From Bacteroidota bacterium (GTDB lineage: Bacteria > Bacteroidota > Ignavibacteria > Ignavibacteriales > Melioribacteraceae): a stretch of DNA of 64,000 nucleotides. This document shows positions 1-8,350 of this stretch, one piece after another. Below the pieces are notes generated by a model that did no database searches, was not told where the DNA came from, and was given only the letters and a program-made list of their open reading frames with translations. The first letter of the stretch is position 1. Each line of letters starts with the position of its first letter. Location: the NCBI GenBank assembly GCA_023381535.1, contig JAMCSN010000277.1, forward strand, positions 52,332-116,331, read 5' to 3'. The position numbers and the translations under genes are program-made.

Positions 1-1
1 T

Positions 2-325
2 TCTCCGAGAATTGATGTCTCGGAAGACAAAGATCATATTAACGTTGTTGCCGAAATACCTGGCGTAAAGAAAGAAAATATTAAAATCACTCTGCAAGAT
101 AATATTTTGACCATTGAAGGCGAAAAGAAAAAATCGACCGAGCAAAAAGAGAAAAATTTCTATCGGAAGGAAAGAATGTACGGATCGTTTAAACGCTGTT
201 TTACGCTTCCGGCTGAAGTTGATTCCGAGAAAGTTGAAGCCAAGTTCGAAGACGGAATGCTCAATGTTCAATTGAAAAAGATTGAATCAAAAACCAAAAA
301 TGAAAAAATAATAGAGCTGAAGTAA
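2..325 (+). CDS. Small heat shock protein Hsp20 (5'-truncated by window edge)
   Basis: ATP-independent holdase chaperone of the alpha-crystallin/Hsp20 family, acting in the cytoplasm. The gene enters the window from the left: reading in frame from base 2 gives a continuous open frame to the stop at 323-325, so the internal Met at 107 is not the start. The visible part is the alpha-crystallin domain, with the typical 'AEIPGVKKENIKI' strand region near the start and a C-terminal 'GMLNVQLKK' segment that matches the family's conserved G-x-L motif. It lies 48 bp upstream of dnaK and is separated from it by a terminator-like hairpin that overlaps its stop codon. A second hsp20 follows dnaK. Family assignment is firm; total length is unknown. 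Confidence 0.9.
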   Translation, partial: SPRIDVSEDKDHINVVAEIPGVKKENIKITLQDNILTIEGEKKKSTEQKEKNFYRKERMYGSFKRCFTLPAEVDSEKVEAKFEDGMLNVQLKKIESKTKNEKIIELK

Positions 326-341
326 TGCTTCAGCTCTTTTT
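314..341 (+). terminator. Rho-independent terminator after hsp20
   Basis: Nine-base perfect inverted repeat (gagctgaag / cttcagctc) with a 5-nt loop followed by five T. The stop codon of hsp20 lies in the loop, so the hairpin also contains the 3' end of the coding sequence. dnaK therefore probably has its own promoter or depends on read-through. Confidence 0.8.
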
Positions 342-373
342 AAAAACTATTCATTAATAGGAGAGAAAATAAG

Positions 374-2320
374 ATGGGAAAAATCATAGGTATCGATCTT
401 GGTACTACAAACTCATGCGTTGCGGTGATGGAAGGTAATGAACCGGTTGTGATTCCAAATTCCGAAGGTGGAAGAACAACTCCTTCTGTTGTTGCTTTCA
501 CTAAAACCGGCGAGCGTTTAATCGGCCAGCCGGCAAAAAGACAAGCTGTTACAAATCCGAAGAACACTATTTTTTCTATAAAACGATTCATGGGAAGAAA
601 AAGAGAAGAAGTTGATACCGAAGCAAAAGAAGTTCCGTATGAAGTTGTTTCCGGCGATAACGGTTCGGCAAGAGTTAAGATCAGCGATAGATTGTATTCG
701 CCTCCGGAAATTAGCGCGATGATTCTTCAGAAAATGAAAAAGACCGCGGAAGATTATCTTGGTCAGGAAGTAACCGAAGCGGTTATAACAGTACCCGCGT
801 ATTTCAACGATGCGCAACGTCAAGCAACAAAAGATGCCGGTGAAATTTCCGGACTGCATGTTAAAAGAATTATAAACGAACCGACTGCTGCTGCTTTGGC
901 TTACGGTTTAGATAAGAAACACAAAGATCAAATCGTTGCCGTTTATGATCTCGGCGGCGGTACTTTTGATATTTCAATTTTGCAACTTGGCGAAGGCGTA
1001 TTTGAAGTTAAATCAACAAACGGCGATACCCACTTAGGCGGTGATGATTTTGACCAGCGGTTGATAGATTTTCTTGCAGATGAATTCCAGAAACTGGAAG
1101 GTATCGATTTGCGCAAAGATCCGATGGCTCTTCAACGTTTGAAAGAATCTGCAGAAAAGGCGAAGATAGAACTTTCATCTTCTGTTCAAACCGATGTAAA
1201 TCTTCCGTTCATTACTGCTACACAGGAAGGACCGAAACATCTTAACATTACAATTACACGCGCAAAATTTGAGCAGTTGATTGACGATTTGATTCAGAGA
1301 ACGGTCGGACCATGCGAACGCGCAATCAAAGATGCTAATCTTTCCGCATCACAGATTGATGAGGTTATTCTCGTCGGCGGATCGACCCGCGTTCCGAAGG
1401 TTCAAGAACTCGTAAAAAATCTTTTCGGAAGAGAACCGCACAAGGGAGTTAATCCCGATGAAGTCGTTGCTATCGGCGCTGCAATTCAAGGCGGCGTTTT
1501 AGCCGGCGATGTAAAAGACGTTTTGTTACTCGACGTTACTCCGCTTTCACTCGGTATCGAAACATTGGGCGGCGTATTCACAAAATTGATTGAAGCGAAC
1601 ACAACAATTCCTACTCGCAAAAGCGAAGTTTTTTCAACTGCTTCGGATAATCAGCCTTCGGTTGAGATTCATATTCTTCAAGGCGAGCGTCCAATGGCTG
1701 CCGACAACAGAACTCTCGGAAGATTTCATCTTGATGGACTCCCGCCGGCACCGCGCGGCATTCCGCAGATCGAAGTAACATTCGATATCGACGCAAACGG
1801 AATTTTGCATGTTGCTGCGAAAGATAAAGCAACGAGCAAAGAGCAAAGTATCAGAATCACTTCTTCAAGCGGATTATCGAAAGAGGAAGTTGAGAAAATG
1901 AAACAGTCTGCAAAAGAACATGCTGCCGAAGATAAAATGAAGAAGGAAGCAGTTGAAACTAGAAACCAAGCCGATAATCTTGTCTTCCAGACTAAAAAGC
2001 AGATGGAGGAATTGAAAGATAAATTGACATCTGAAAACAAAAATAGATTGGAAAGCGAAATCAAAAAAGTTGAAGATGCAATCGCTTCGAATGATAATGC
2101 ACAGATTAAAACTGCAACGGAAGGTTTGACGAAAGCATGGAACGAGATATCGCAGACATTGTATCAACAGCAAGGTCCGACAGGCGGCGCACAGCAAGGC
2201 GAACCGTTTGCGGGACAGCAACAGCAAGCTGGTCAGCAGCAGCAACAAACGTCCGAGAAGAAAGACGACCGTGATGTGCAGGATGCATCTTACGAAGTTG
2301 TTGACGATGACAAAAAATAA
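374..2320 (+). CDS. dnaK: Chaperone protein DnaK (Hsp70)
   Basis: ATP-driven Hsp70 chaperone that folds and protects cytoplasmic proteins with DnaJ and GrpE. The 648-aa product has the usual full bacterial length. Visible signatures are the N-terminal ATPase motif [13 protein letters not shown] (residues 5-17), the phosphate-2 motif [11 protein letters not shown] near residue 195, and [13 protein letters not shown] near residue 335. The substrate-binding domain follows (about 390-510), then a helical lid and a Gln-rich linker before the acidic tail DDDKK. The ATG at 374 is preceded by AGGAG at good spacing. It is flanked on both sides by hsp20 genes, forming a heat-shock cluster; dnaJ and grpE are not in the window. 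Confidence 0.98.
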   Translation: MGKIIGIDLGTTNSCVAVMEGNEPVVIPNSEGGRTTPSVVAFTKTGERLIGQPAKRQAVTNPKNTIFSIKRFMGRKREEVDTEAKEVPYEVVSGDNGSARVKISDRLYSPPEISAMILQKMKKTAEDYLGQEVTEAVITVPAYFNDAQRQATKDAGEISGLHVKRIINEPTAAALAYGLDKKHKDQIVAVYDLGGGTFDISILQLGEGVFEVKSTNGDTHLGGDDFDQRLIDFLADEFQKLEGIDLRKDPMALQRLKESAEKAKIELSSSVQTDVNLPFITATQEGPKHLNITITRAKFEQLIDDLIQRTVGPCERAIKDANLSASQIDEVILVGGSTRVPKVQELVKNLFGREPHKGVNPDEVVAIGAAIQGGVLAGDVKDVLLLDVTPLSLGIETLGGVFTKLIEANTTIPTRKSEVFSTASDNQPSVEIHILQGERPMAADNRTLGRFHLDGLPPAPRGIPQIEVTFDIDANGILHVAAKDKATSKEQSIRITSSSGLSKEEVEKMKQSAKEHAAEDKMKKEAVETRNQADNLVFQTKKQMEELKDKLTSENKNRLESEIKKVEDAIASNDNAQIKTATEGLTKAWNEISQTLYQQQGPTGGAQQGEPFAGQQQQAGQQQQQTSEKKDDRDVQDASYEVVDDDKK

Positions 2321-2357
2321 TTTTGAATTAATAACAAAAAATAAATAGGAGGTCGAA

Positions 2358-2750
2358 ATGACTGACAATAAAGAAATGGTTGAAGTAAAAGATAAAAAAA
2401 GCTGGGACGAAGCATTGGAGAACGAACCTTGGGTCGCTCCTTTGGTAGATATCTACGAAACCGCAGATGAATACTATTTAACTGCAAACATGCCCGGCGT
2501 CTCAAAAGAAAATGTTAAAATAAAACTCGAGGAAGGTTTTCTCGTGATAATGGGCAGAGTGAATGTTGATGAAGCGAAAAACCGGAAATATGTTCTCAAC
2601 GAAATCGAAGAGGGGAACTATTACCGCCGGTTCAAAATTTCCGAAAGCATTGACGAGCAGAAAATTGATGCTAAGCTGGAAAACGGTGTTCTTAACATAA
2701 AGCTCCCGAAGCATGAGAGAGTAAAACCGAAATCGATCGAGATTAAATAA
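2358..2750 (+). CDS. Small heat shock protein Hsp20 family
   Basis: A second alpha-crystallin-type holdase, 130 aa. The domain starts near residue 28 ('PLVDIYETADEYYL') and contains the conserved 'ANMPGVSKENVKI' turn and the C-terminal 'ENGVLNIKLPK' motif (G-x-L). A short basic tail with K-P-K-S-I-E-I-K resembles the IXI-type tail that docks oligomers. A strong AGGAGG lies 5-10 bases before the ATG. It starts 37 bp after dnaK with no terminator in between, so co-transcription with dnaK is likely; a strong terminator follows. The sequence differs from the upstream hsp20, so this is a paralogue rather than a recent duplicate. Confidence 0.93.
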   Translation: MTDNKEMVEVKDKKSWDEALENEPWVAPLVDIYETADEYYLTANMPGVSKENVKIKLEEGFLVIMGRVNVDEAKNRKYVLNEIEEGNYYRRFKISESIDEQKIDAKLENGVLNIKLPKHERVKPKSIEIK

Positions 2751-2775
2751 GTCTCGGTAAATCGAAGTCAAACAG

Positions 2776-2799
2776 AATCCCGCCTCGGCGGGATTTTTT
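2776..2799 (+). terminator. Rho-independent terminator after dnaK-hsp20
   Basis: GC-rich inverted repeat aatcccgcc / ggcgggatt with a very short loop, followed by a T-run, 26 bases after the second hsp20 stop. This ends the heat-shock cluster. Confidence 0.85.
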
Positions 2800-2846
2800 A
2801 TAATCAAAATTGAATTAAACCCGGCTTCTCTTTAACTTTCAATAGC

Positions 2847-4826
2847 ATGAAACGATACCCAACTTTTTTACTGCTTATAATTTTAGCGGGGATTCTTTAT
2901 TTCGGTCAAGAAGAAATAACTTCATTTCAAAATCAAACGTTTCGAGACTCTTCAAGTTATTCCGACGGCATATTAAAATCCGAGGAAAGCAAAGTTCAAG
3001 CAATCGCAAATTATGATATTGATGTTGAGCTGAACGCCGAAACTAAAACCATTTATGCAAAGGAAAACGTTACCTGGATCAATAGAACGAAGGCGCCGGC
3101 GAACGAAATCCAGTTTCATTTTTATGCGAACGGTTACAAGAATAACAAAACATTGTTCGCTCAAGCGTATCCGATAAACTCCGAAACAAAAACAGAGACC
3201 GACGTTAAAGTCTTCAAAGTTAACGGACAAGATTCACGTTTGATTTATTTCCAGCCTGACGTTGCCGATCCGTACGACAGCACTGTTGCAAAGGTTTTGT
3301 TGAGCAAACCGGTTTTGCCTAACGACAGCGTGAAGATTTATTTTGAGTACTCAATGAAGATTCCGCTTTCTGTAAAGAGACTCGGTTACGCATCAGGACG
3401 GAATTTCTTTTTTGTTTCGCAGTGGTTTCCCAAAGTTGGAGTTTTTGAAAACGGCAAATGGATATGCAGCCAATATCACCCTTACTTAAACTTCTTTTCA
3501 GATTTCGGAAAATATTCTGTGAACATAAAAGTGCCGAAAAATTATATTGTTGCCGCTACCGGTGTTGAAACGGAAAATTCGGTCATTGGTCAAACGGCAA
3601 TATTTCATTTTATTCAATCTGGGGTTCATGATTTTGTCTGGCTTGCAAGCGATGATATTCTCCATCGCAGCGAAGTTTACATGCGCCATGACGGTTCTCA
3701 TGTAGTAATCCAAGCATTTGTTCAGCCGGAACGGGAAAAATATTTTTCAAGATACTTCGAAGCGGTAAAAAATTGTCTGAGATTTTTTGAAGATAATATC
3801 GGTATTTATCCTTATCAAAATATTACGCTAGTAGATGTCCCGCGTACATCGGCTGTCGGCGGGATGGAATACCCGACACTATTTACCGTGAGTGCAGAAT
3901 TATTTTCGCCTAAAGGAACCGGCTGGCCGGAATATTTGGTCGCTCATGAATTCTCACACCAATTTTATCAAGGGCTATTAGCCAATAACGAAGTTTACGA
4001 AGCCTGGCTCGACGAAGGATTCGCATCGTATGTCTCTACAAAAATAATGTACAAATATTACCCTGACATTTACGAGAATTTCAAAGTTGCTTCTTACGTG
4101 CCGGTTTACGGGATGAATTTCTTGTCGTACAAAGATATTCCTTTGCTTTACACGCTTGCGCAAATTCATGTGCCCGAAGGTGCAAGAAGTGTGATCAGCT
4201 ATTACAAAAATTTAAGGATTGGAACGATTGCAGATACTTCTTACAAACTTCCAACTCGACTTTCTTATGTGGTTAATTCCTACAACAAACCGGAATTGAT
4301 GCTGCATACTCTTGAAAGATATTTGGGACGCGAGAAGATGATGAAGATTTTGAAAGACTATTACGATGAATTCAAGTATCGTCATCCGACGGCAAAAGAT
4401 TTTATTTCCGTTGTTCAGAAAAATTCCAACGAAGATATGAATTGGTTCTTTGATGAATTCTACCGCTCGGCAAAAGTTTTTGATTATAAAGTCGGCTGGA
4501 TTAGAAAAGTTGGAACAAACGATTACGATGTAATGCTCGAAAGACTAGCTGACGGTGCTTTTAAAAACGACGTTGCACTTTACACCGATAAAGATACGCT
4601 TTATCAAAAGTGGGATGGCAGTGACCTCTGGCATATTATGCGGTTTCACACGCCCAACGAAGTGATTGGCGCCGAGATCGATCCGTTCAGGAAAAATTTG
4701 CTGGATATAAATTTTGCAAATAACTCTTACACTACGCATGAACAGATAGGCGCCTCGCTTTCGATCTCGATGCGATGGTTTTTCTGGATTCAAAACGCTT
4801 TAATGATTATAGGAAGCATCGGCTGA
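2847..4826 (+). CDS. M1 family zinc aminopeptidase, exported
   Basis: Metallopeptidase of the M1 (aminopeptidase N/leukotriene A4 hydrolase) family, 659 aa, probably exported: residues 1-20 form a short basic-hydrophobic signal or anchor. The zinc site HEFSH is at residues 367-371 (HExxH), and the second zinc-binding Glu fits in 'NEVYEAWLDEG' about 20 residues later. 'GGMEYPTL' just upstream is a variant of the exopeptidase GAMEN motif. The C-terminal part (from about 450) is helical. No Shine-Dalgarno is visible before the ATG. The stop codon overlaps the ATG of the next membrane-protein gene (TGATG), which suggests translational coupling. The substrate is unknown; M1 membership is firm. Confidence 0.9.
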   Translation: MKRYPTFLLLIILAGILYFGQEEITSFQNQTFRDSSSYSDGILKSEESKVQAIANYDIDVELNAETKTIYAKENVTWINRTKAPANEIQFHFYANGYKNNKTLFAQAYPINSETKTETDVKVFKVNGQDSRLIYFQPDVADPYDSTVAKVLLSKPVLPNDSVKIYFEYSMKIPLSVKRLGYASGRNFFFVSQWFPKVGVFENGKWICSQYHPYLNFFSDFGKYSVNIKVPKNYIVAATGVETENSVIGQTAIFHFIQSGVHDFVWLASDDILHRSEVYMRHDGSHVVIQAFVQPEREKYFSRYFEAVKNCLRFFEDNIGIYPYQNITLVDVPRTSAVGGMEYPTLFTVSAELFSPKGTGWPEYLVAHEFSHQFYQGLLANNEVYEAWLDEGFASYVSTKIMYKYYPDIYENFKVASYVPVYGMNFLSYKDIPLLYTLAQIHVPEGARSVISYYKNLRIGTIADTSYKLPTRLSYVVNSYNKPELMLHTLERYLGREKMMKILKDYYDEFKYRHPTAKDFISVVQKNSNEDMNWFFDEFYRSAKVFDYKVGWIRKVGTNDYDVMLERLADGAFKNDVALYTDKDTLYQKWDGSDLWHIMRFHTPNEVIGAEIDPFRKNLLDINFANNSYTTHEQIGASLSISMRWFFWIQNALMIIGSIG

Positions 4827-5713
4827 TGTCGGCAATAAAACAAATACTGCTTCACGGGATACGCACAGTTTTTCATAATAAAAAGTTCATCACACTTTTC
4901 TGGGCGTTCAATGCAGTTTCTGCGCTGGTGCTTACCGGACCGATCTTCAGCGTTTTGATGGATGACCTAAGTTGGTCGATGATAAGTAACCGTCTGACGC
5001 ACGGATTCGATTATTTGTGGTACATCCAGCTTAGAAATCTTTATGAAATTCAGTTCAGCCAGATTCCATTGAACATTTATTTTGTCGTTGGTGTGTACAC
5101 TTTGATTCAAACATTTTTCTTAGGCGGATTGATTGCCGTCTTTAATACTCCGGAAAAGAATCACACGGTAGATTTCTTTTACGGTGGAGTGAAATATTTC
5201 TCACGCTTCGTTAAAATTCTTTTGATCACTGTACTGCTTTTTGCGTTCGCTTTTATAACCACCGACTATCTCGGTGATCTGATCACGCTGATTTTCAAAA
5301 ACTCGGAAAATGTTTTTTTAGATTTTATTCTGAAAGCACTGCGTTACATCTTCCTCGTATTTTTTATCGGCGTGGTTACGCTGATTTCTGATTATACAAA
5401 AGTTTCACTTGCAGTAAAAGATAAGACGGACATTCTGAAAGAGCTATACTTTACGCTCATATTTTTAAAAAATAATTTCAACAAAATCTTTTTCATTTTT
5501 TTAATTGTGGCGGTTATCGGCGCGTTAGGTGTTGTTGTTTACAACATAATTGACAAAGTTATTCCCCGGACGCCGCTCTATTTTATGGTGCTCACCTTTT
5601 TTCTTCAGCAAATGTTAATTATCTTTCGGCTGCTTGTTAGAATGCTTTTTTGTTCAACCGAGGTTAATTTATTTAAGGATTTAAGCGCAGACTTTGTTAA
5701 AGTCGATGCTTAG
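4826..5713 (+). CDS. Integral membrane protein of unknown function
   Basis: A 295-aa protein I cannot place in a family. I chose the ATG at 4826, which overlaps the TGA of the M1 peptidase gene, over an in-frame start 51 bases upstream that would run inside the peptidase gene. The protein shows several long hydrophobic stretches: around residues 24-48, 78-100, 125-150, 172-195, 225-250 and 258-275. It is therefore a polytopic inner-membrane protein with about six spans. A cytoplasmic C-terminus is an inference. It lies between the peptidase and def with gaps under 10 bases and is probably co-transcribed with both. No catalytic motif is visible. Confidence 0.75.
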   Translation: MSAIKQILLHGIRTVFHNKKFITLFWAFNAVSALVLTGPIFSVLMDDLSWSMISNRLTHGFDYLWYIQLRNLYEIQFSQIPLNIYFVVGVYTLIQTFFLGGLIAVFNTPEKNHTVDFFYGGVKYFSRFVKILLITVLLFAFAFITTDYLGDLITLIFKNSENVFLDFILKALRYIFLVFFIGVVTLISDYTKVSLAVKDKTDILKELYFTLIFLKNNFNKIFFIFLIVAVIGALGVVVYNIIDKVIPRTPLYFMVLTFFLQQMLIIFRLLVRMLFCSTEVNLFKDLSADFVKVDA

Positions 5714-5722
5714 TTATACATA

Positions 5723-6268
5723 ATGGCCATAGTACCAATTACAGTTTACGGAGATAAAATTTTACGGCAGAAGGCTAAACCGGTCAGTGCCGTAGATGAT
5801 TCGCTCATCGAAAAAATTAAGAACATGCTTGATACGATGAGGAATGCAAATGGTGTCGGCATTGCAGCAAACCAGCTTGGCTATCGCGAGTCGGTGTTTG
5901 TGATTGATTTAAAAGGCGTTGATGGTTACGAAAAATTTAAACCCGTTATTATGATCAATCCGAAAATTGTTAGCGAGTCTGATGAATTGGTAAAGATGGA
6001 GGAAGGTTGTTTAAGTCTGCCGAATCTTCGAGCAGAAGTCGAACGTCCGGCACAAATTAAAATCCGTTATCTAGATACCGACGAAAAAGAAAAGGAACTT
6101 GACGCAGATGAATTTTTTGCGCGTGTAATTCTTCATGAGTACGATCACTTGCTGGGGAAAATGATTCCGGATCGCGTTGATGAGGATATGAAGAAAAAGC
6201 TGAAACAAGAACTTACTAGAATCATGAATCGAGATATCGAAATTGATTATCCAATCACGGAAGGTTAG
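5723..6268 (+). CDS. def: Peptide deformylase
   Basis: Metal-dependent hydrolase that removes the N-formyl group from nascent polypeptides at the ribosome. The 181-aa product carries all three family motifs in order: GVGIAANQLG (motif 1, GxGxAAxQ), EGCLSLP (motif 2, with the metal-binding Cys), and HEYDHLLGK (motif 3, HExDH, with both metal-binding His and the catalytic Glu). The gene is followed 43 bases later by fmt, the enzyme that adds the formyl group; this def-fmt pairing is classical. The ATG at 5723 gives the usual N-terminus, with no obvious Shine-Dalgarno. Confidence 0.97.
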   Translation: MAIVPITVYGDKILRQKAKPVSAVDDSLIEKIKNMLDTMRNANGVGIAANQLGYRESVFVIDLKGVDGYEKFKPVIMINPKIVSESDELVKMEEGCLSLPNLRAEVERPAQIKIRYLDTDEKEKELDADEFFARVILHEYDHLLGKMIPDRVDEDMKKKLKQELTRIMNRDIEIDYPITEG

Positions 6269-6311
6269 CAACTACAAAATCTCTCACCACAATTTTTGAG
6301 CGGAGTCATAG

Positions 6312-7298
6312 ATGAAAATCGTTTTCATGGGAACTCCCGATTTTGCTATACCCTCGCTCAAGAAACTTTTGTTCCTAAGGAATCCCTTCGGGAAAAGCAA
6401 GCACACGATTGCGGCTGTCGTTTCCGCACCGGATAAAGAACGGGGAAGAGGAAGAGAAGTTTCGTTTACTCCCGTCAAAGAATTCGCACTTCAGAATAAG
6501 TTGGAAGTGCTAACGCCGGTTTCGTTGAAAGATCGGCAATTCATTAATAGATTAAATGAGCTTAGTCCCGATTTATTCGTAGTGGTTGCGTTCAGAATTT
6601 TGCCTAAAGAAGTTTATTCGATTCCGAAGAGAGGTTCTTTCAATCTTCACGGTTCGCTCTTGCCGAAATATCGCGGTGCAGCGCCGATTCAATGGGCGCT
6701 TATTAACGGCGATACCGAAACCGGGGTTACAACTTTTTTCCTAGAAGATAAAGTTGACACCGGTAATATTATTCTTCAGAAGAAAATTGAAATTGATTCC
6801 GCCGATAATTTCGGTTCGCTGCACGATAAACTTATGATGCTTGGTGCCGATGCGGTTTTGGAAACAGTTGAACTGATTGAGAATGGTTCTTTCAGTCTCT
6901 CAAAACAAAATGATCAAGATGCTTCTCCAGCGCCGAAAATCACAAAAGAAATTTGTCGCATCGACTGGAATAAAAGCGCAGCGGAAATCCATAATCTTGT
7001 CAGAGGATTGTCGCCGTATCCCGGAGCGTTTTTTATACATCAAGAAAAAATTTACAAGGTATTTACGACAAGATTAATTGCGAATGGAGAATTGCAAATG
7101 GAGAATTCACAATCTTACCTGTCGGCAGACAGGTTCTCAATTATCGATTCTCAATTGCAGTTAAAAATTTACCAGACCAAGAAAGAGATTTACTTTCAGA
7201 CCGGCAACGGACTAATTCAAATACTGGAGCTTCAGCCCGAAGGACGAAAACGGATGACGGCTGAGGAATTTTTAAGAGGTTACTCTTTAATCAAATAA
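6312..7298 (+). CDS. fmt: Methionyl-tRNA formyltransferase with two in-frame palindromic insertions
   Basis: Transfers a formyl group from 10-formyl-THF to Met-tRNA(fMet) for translation initiation. The N-terminal formyltransferase domain shows FMGTPDF near residue 6 and the catalytic HGSLLPKYRGAAPIQW region near residue 115. The C-terminal tRNA-binding domain follows from about 205. The 328-aa product is longer than the usual 300-315. The excess coincides with two palindromic DNA segments read in frame: 8 codons at 6372-6395, between the first strand and the SKHTI segment, and about 27 codons at 7079-7160 in the C-terminal domain. Both add surface-loop-like residues without breaking the frame. 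A GGAG lies upstream of the ATG. Confidence 0.95.
   Translation: MKIVFMGTPDFAIPSLKKLLFLRNPFGKSKHTIAAVVSAPDKERGRGREVSFTPVKEFALQNKLEVLTPVSLKDRQFINRLNELSPDLFVVVAFRILPKEVYSIPKRGSFNLHGSLLPKYRGAAPIQWALINGDTETGVTTFFLEDKVDTGNIILQKKIEIDSADNFGSLHDKLMMLGADAVLETVELIENGSFSLSKQNDQDASPAPKITKEICRIDWNKSAAEIHNLVRGLSPYPGAFFIHQEKIYKVFTTRLIANGELQMENSQSYLSADRFSIIDSQLQLKIYQTKKEIYFQTGNGLIQILELQPEGRKRMTAEEFLRGYSLIK
6372..6394. repeat. Short palindrome inserted in frame near the 5' end of fmt
   Basis: Imperfect palindrome with nested arms: TTCC...GGAA outside and AAGG...CCTT inside. The sequence also contains a TCCC-TTC-GGGA hairpin. It encodes residues 21-28 of Fmt, which interrupt the normally continuous 'KKLL-(E)SKHT' region. 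The CCTTCGG core resembles the hairpin found in the T-loop of the tRNA-Gly fragment at 32879-32900. Confidence 0.55.
7079..7160. repeat. 82-bp palindromic element inserted in frame in fmt
   Basis: A central perfect hairpin acctgtc-ggca-gacaggt (7117-7134) is flanked by longer imperfect inverted arms. The left arm has two copies of AATGGAGAAT (from 7083) and the right arm has two copies of a complementary ATTCTCAATT-type unit. It adds about 27 residues rich in S, N, Q and L to the C-terminal domain of Fmt without a stop or frameshift. This resembles in concept the palindromic elements read in frame in Rickettsia genes, but there is no evidence of kinship. Confidence 0.65.
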
Positions 7299-7308
7299 CG
7301 GAATTAAA

Positions 7309-8286
7309 ATGAGAAACAATCGTTACGAAAGTGTAATGGACGCAATCGGCAGAACTCCGATTGTTAAACTGGGCAACATTTCGAAAGGACTTAAAGCAAA
7401 CATTTGGGCGAAGCTGGAATACACTAACCCCGGCGGAAGCATCAAAGACCGCATTGCAAAATATATGATTGAGAAAGGGGAACGTGAAGGAAAGATAAAA
7501 CCGGGCGACACGATAATTGAGAATTCTTCCGGCAACACGGCGATGGGATTAGCGATTATCTGCCGACAGAAAGGTTACAATCTTAAAATTGTAATTCGTG
7601 ATACAACGAGCAAAGAAAAAATAAAAATGCTTGAGGTGCTTGGCGTTGATGTAATTAAAGTTGATGCGAGTCTGCCTCCGGAACATCCCGAGTCTTATAA
7701 TCAATTAGCTGTTAACCTTGCCAAGAATGATAGCTCGCTCTATTACATCGATCAGCATAACAATCTTGATAACAATGAATCACACTACGTGAGTACCGGA
7801 CCGGAAATTTGGGAACAGATGGAAGGCAAGATAGATTATTTTGTTTCTGCCGTTGGTACGGGCGGAACTTTGTTCGGCGCCGGAAAATATTTGAAAGAAA
7901 AAAATCCGAAAATAAAGTTGATCGGTTTGGATCCTGTAGGCTCAATTTTTTATGATTGGTACAAATACAAGAAGATGATTAAACCTTCCCATTATTTGGT
8001 CGAAGGAATGGGTGATGAGTTTCTAATCAAAACCGCTCAACTGGAAATGATGGATGAAATGCTGAAGGTGGAAGATAAAAAAGCATTCGGATGGGCAAAG
8101 AAATTAGCGTTCGAAGAGGGAATCATATCGGGCGGTTCAAGCGGCGCGAACATTTGGGGTGCGGTTCAGATTGCCAAACAGATTGATCGTGAAGCGAATA
8201 TAGTTACTATCATTTGCGATAGCGGCTACAAATATTTTTCCACCATCTATAACGATGAATGGCTTAACAAAAATAATTTGTTATAA
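7309..8286 (+). CDS. PLP-dependent cysteine synthase / cystathionine beta-synthase family
   Basis: Fold-type II PLP enzyme of 325 aa, related to O-acetylserine sulfhydrylase (CysK/CysM) and to the catalytic core of cystathionine beta-synthase. The PLP-binding lysine is in GGSIKDRIA near residue 44, and the substrate loop is ENSSGNTAMGLA near residue 70 (family: T/S-SGNT). The phosphate-binding glycine loop is AVGTGGTLFG near residue 182, and SGGSSGAN is near residue 275. There is no C-terminal CBS-pair domain, so it ends as a single-domain enzyme. Together with the trans-sulfuration-type PLP enzyme 2.6 kb downstream it could serve cysteine/homocysteine interconversion; the exact substrate is not decidable by eye. 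It is 10 bases after fmt. Confidence 0.88.
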   Translation: MRNNRYESVMDAIGRTPIVKLGNISKGLKANIWAKLEYTNPGGSIKDRIAKYMIEKGEREGKIKPGDTIIENSSGNTAMGLAIICRQKGYNLKIVIRDTTSKEKIKMLEVLGVDVIKVDASLPPEHPESYNQLAVNLAKNDSSLYYIDQHNNLDNNESHYVSTGPEIWEQMEGKIDYFVSAVGTGGTLFGAGKYLKEKNPKIKLIGLDPVGSIFYDWYKYKKMIKPSHYLVEGMGDEFLIKTAQLEMMDEMLKVEDKKAFGWAKKLAFEEGIISGGSSGANIWGAVQIAKQIDREANIVTIICDSGYKYFSTIYNDEWLNKNNLL

Positions 8287-8287
8287 A

Positions 8288-8325
8288 AAACCTTCGAGGT
8301 TCTTAGTAAACCTCGAAGGTTTTTG
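8288..8325. terminator. Bidirectional terminator between convergent genes
   Basis: Perfect 12-base inverted repeat (aaaccttcgagg / cctcgaaggttt) with an 11-nt loop. A-rich and T-rich flanks allow use from both strands. It serves the plus-strand cysteine-synthase-like gene and the minus-strand cytochrome operon. Confidence 0.85.
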
Positions 8326-8350
8326 TGATTCTTATTTTAACACCATTTCT

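Noticed and set aside
1590..2368. Several long open frames on both strands inside dnaK
   Set aside because: Shadows of the biased codon use of dnaK; no ribosome-binding sites or family motifs.
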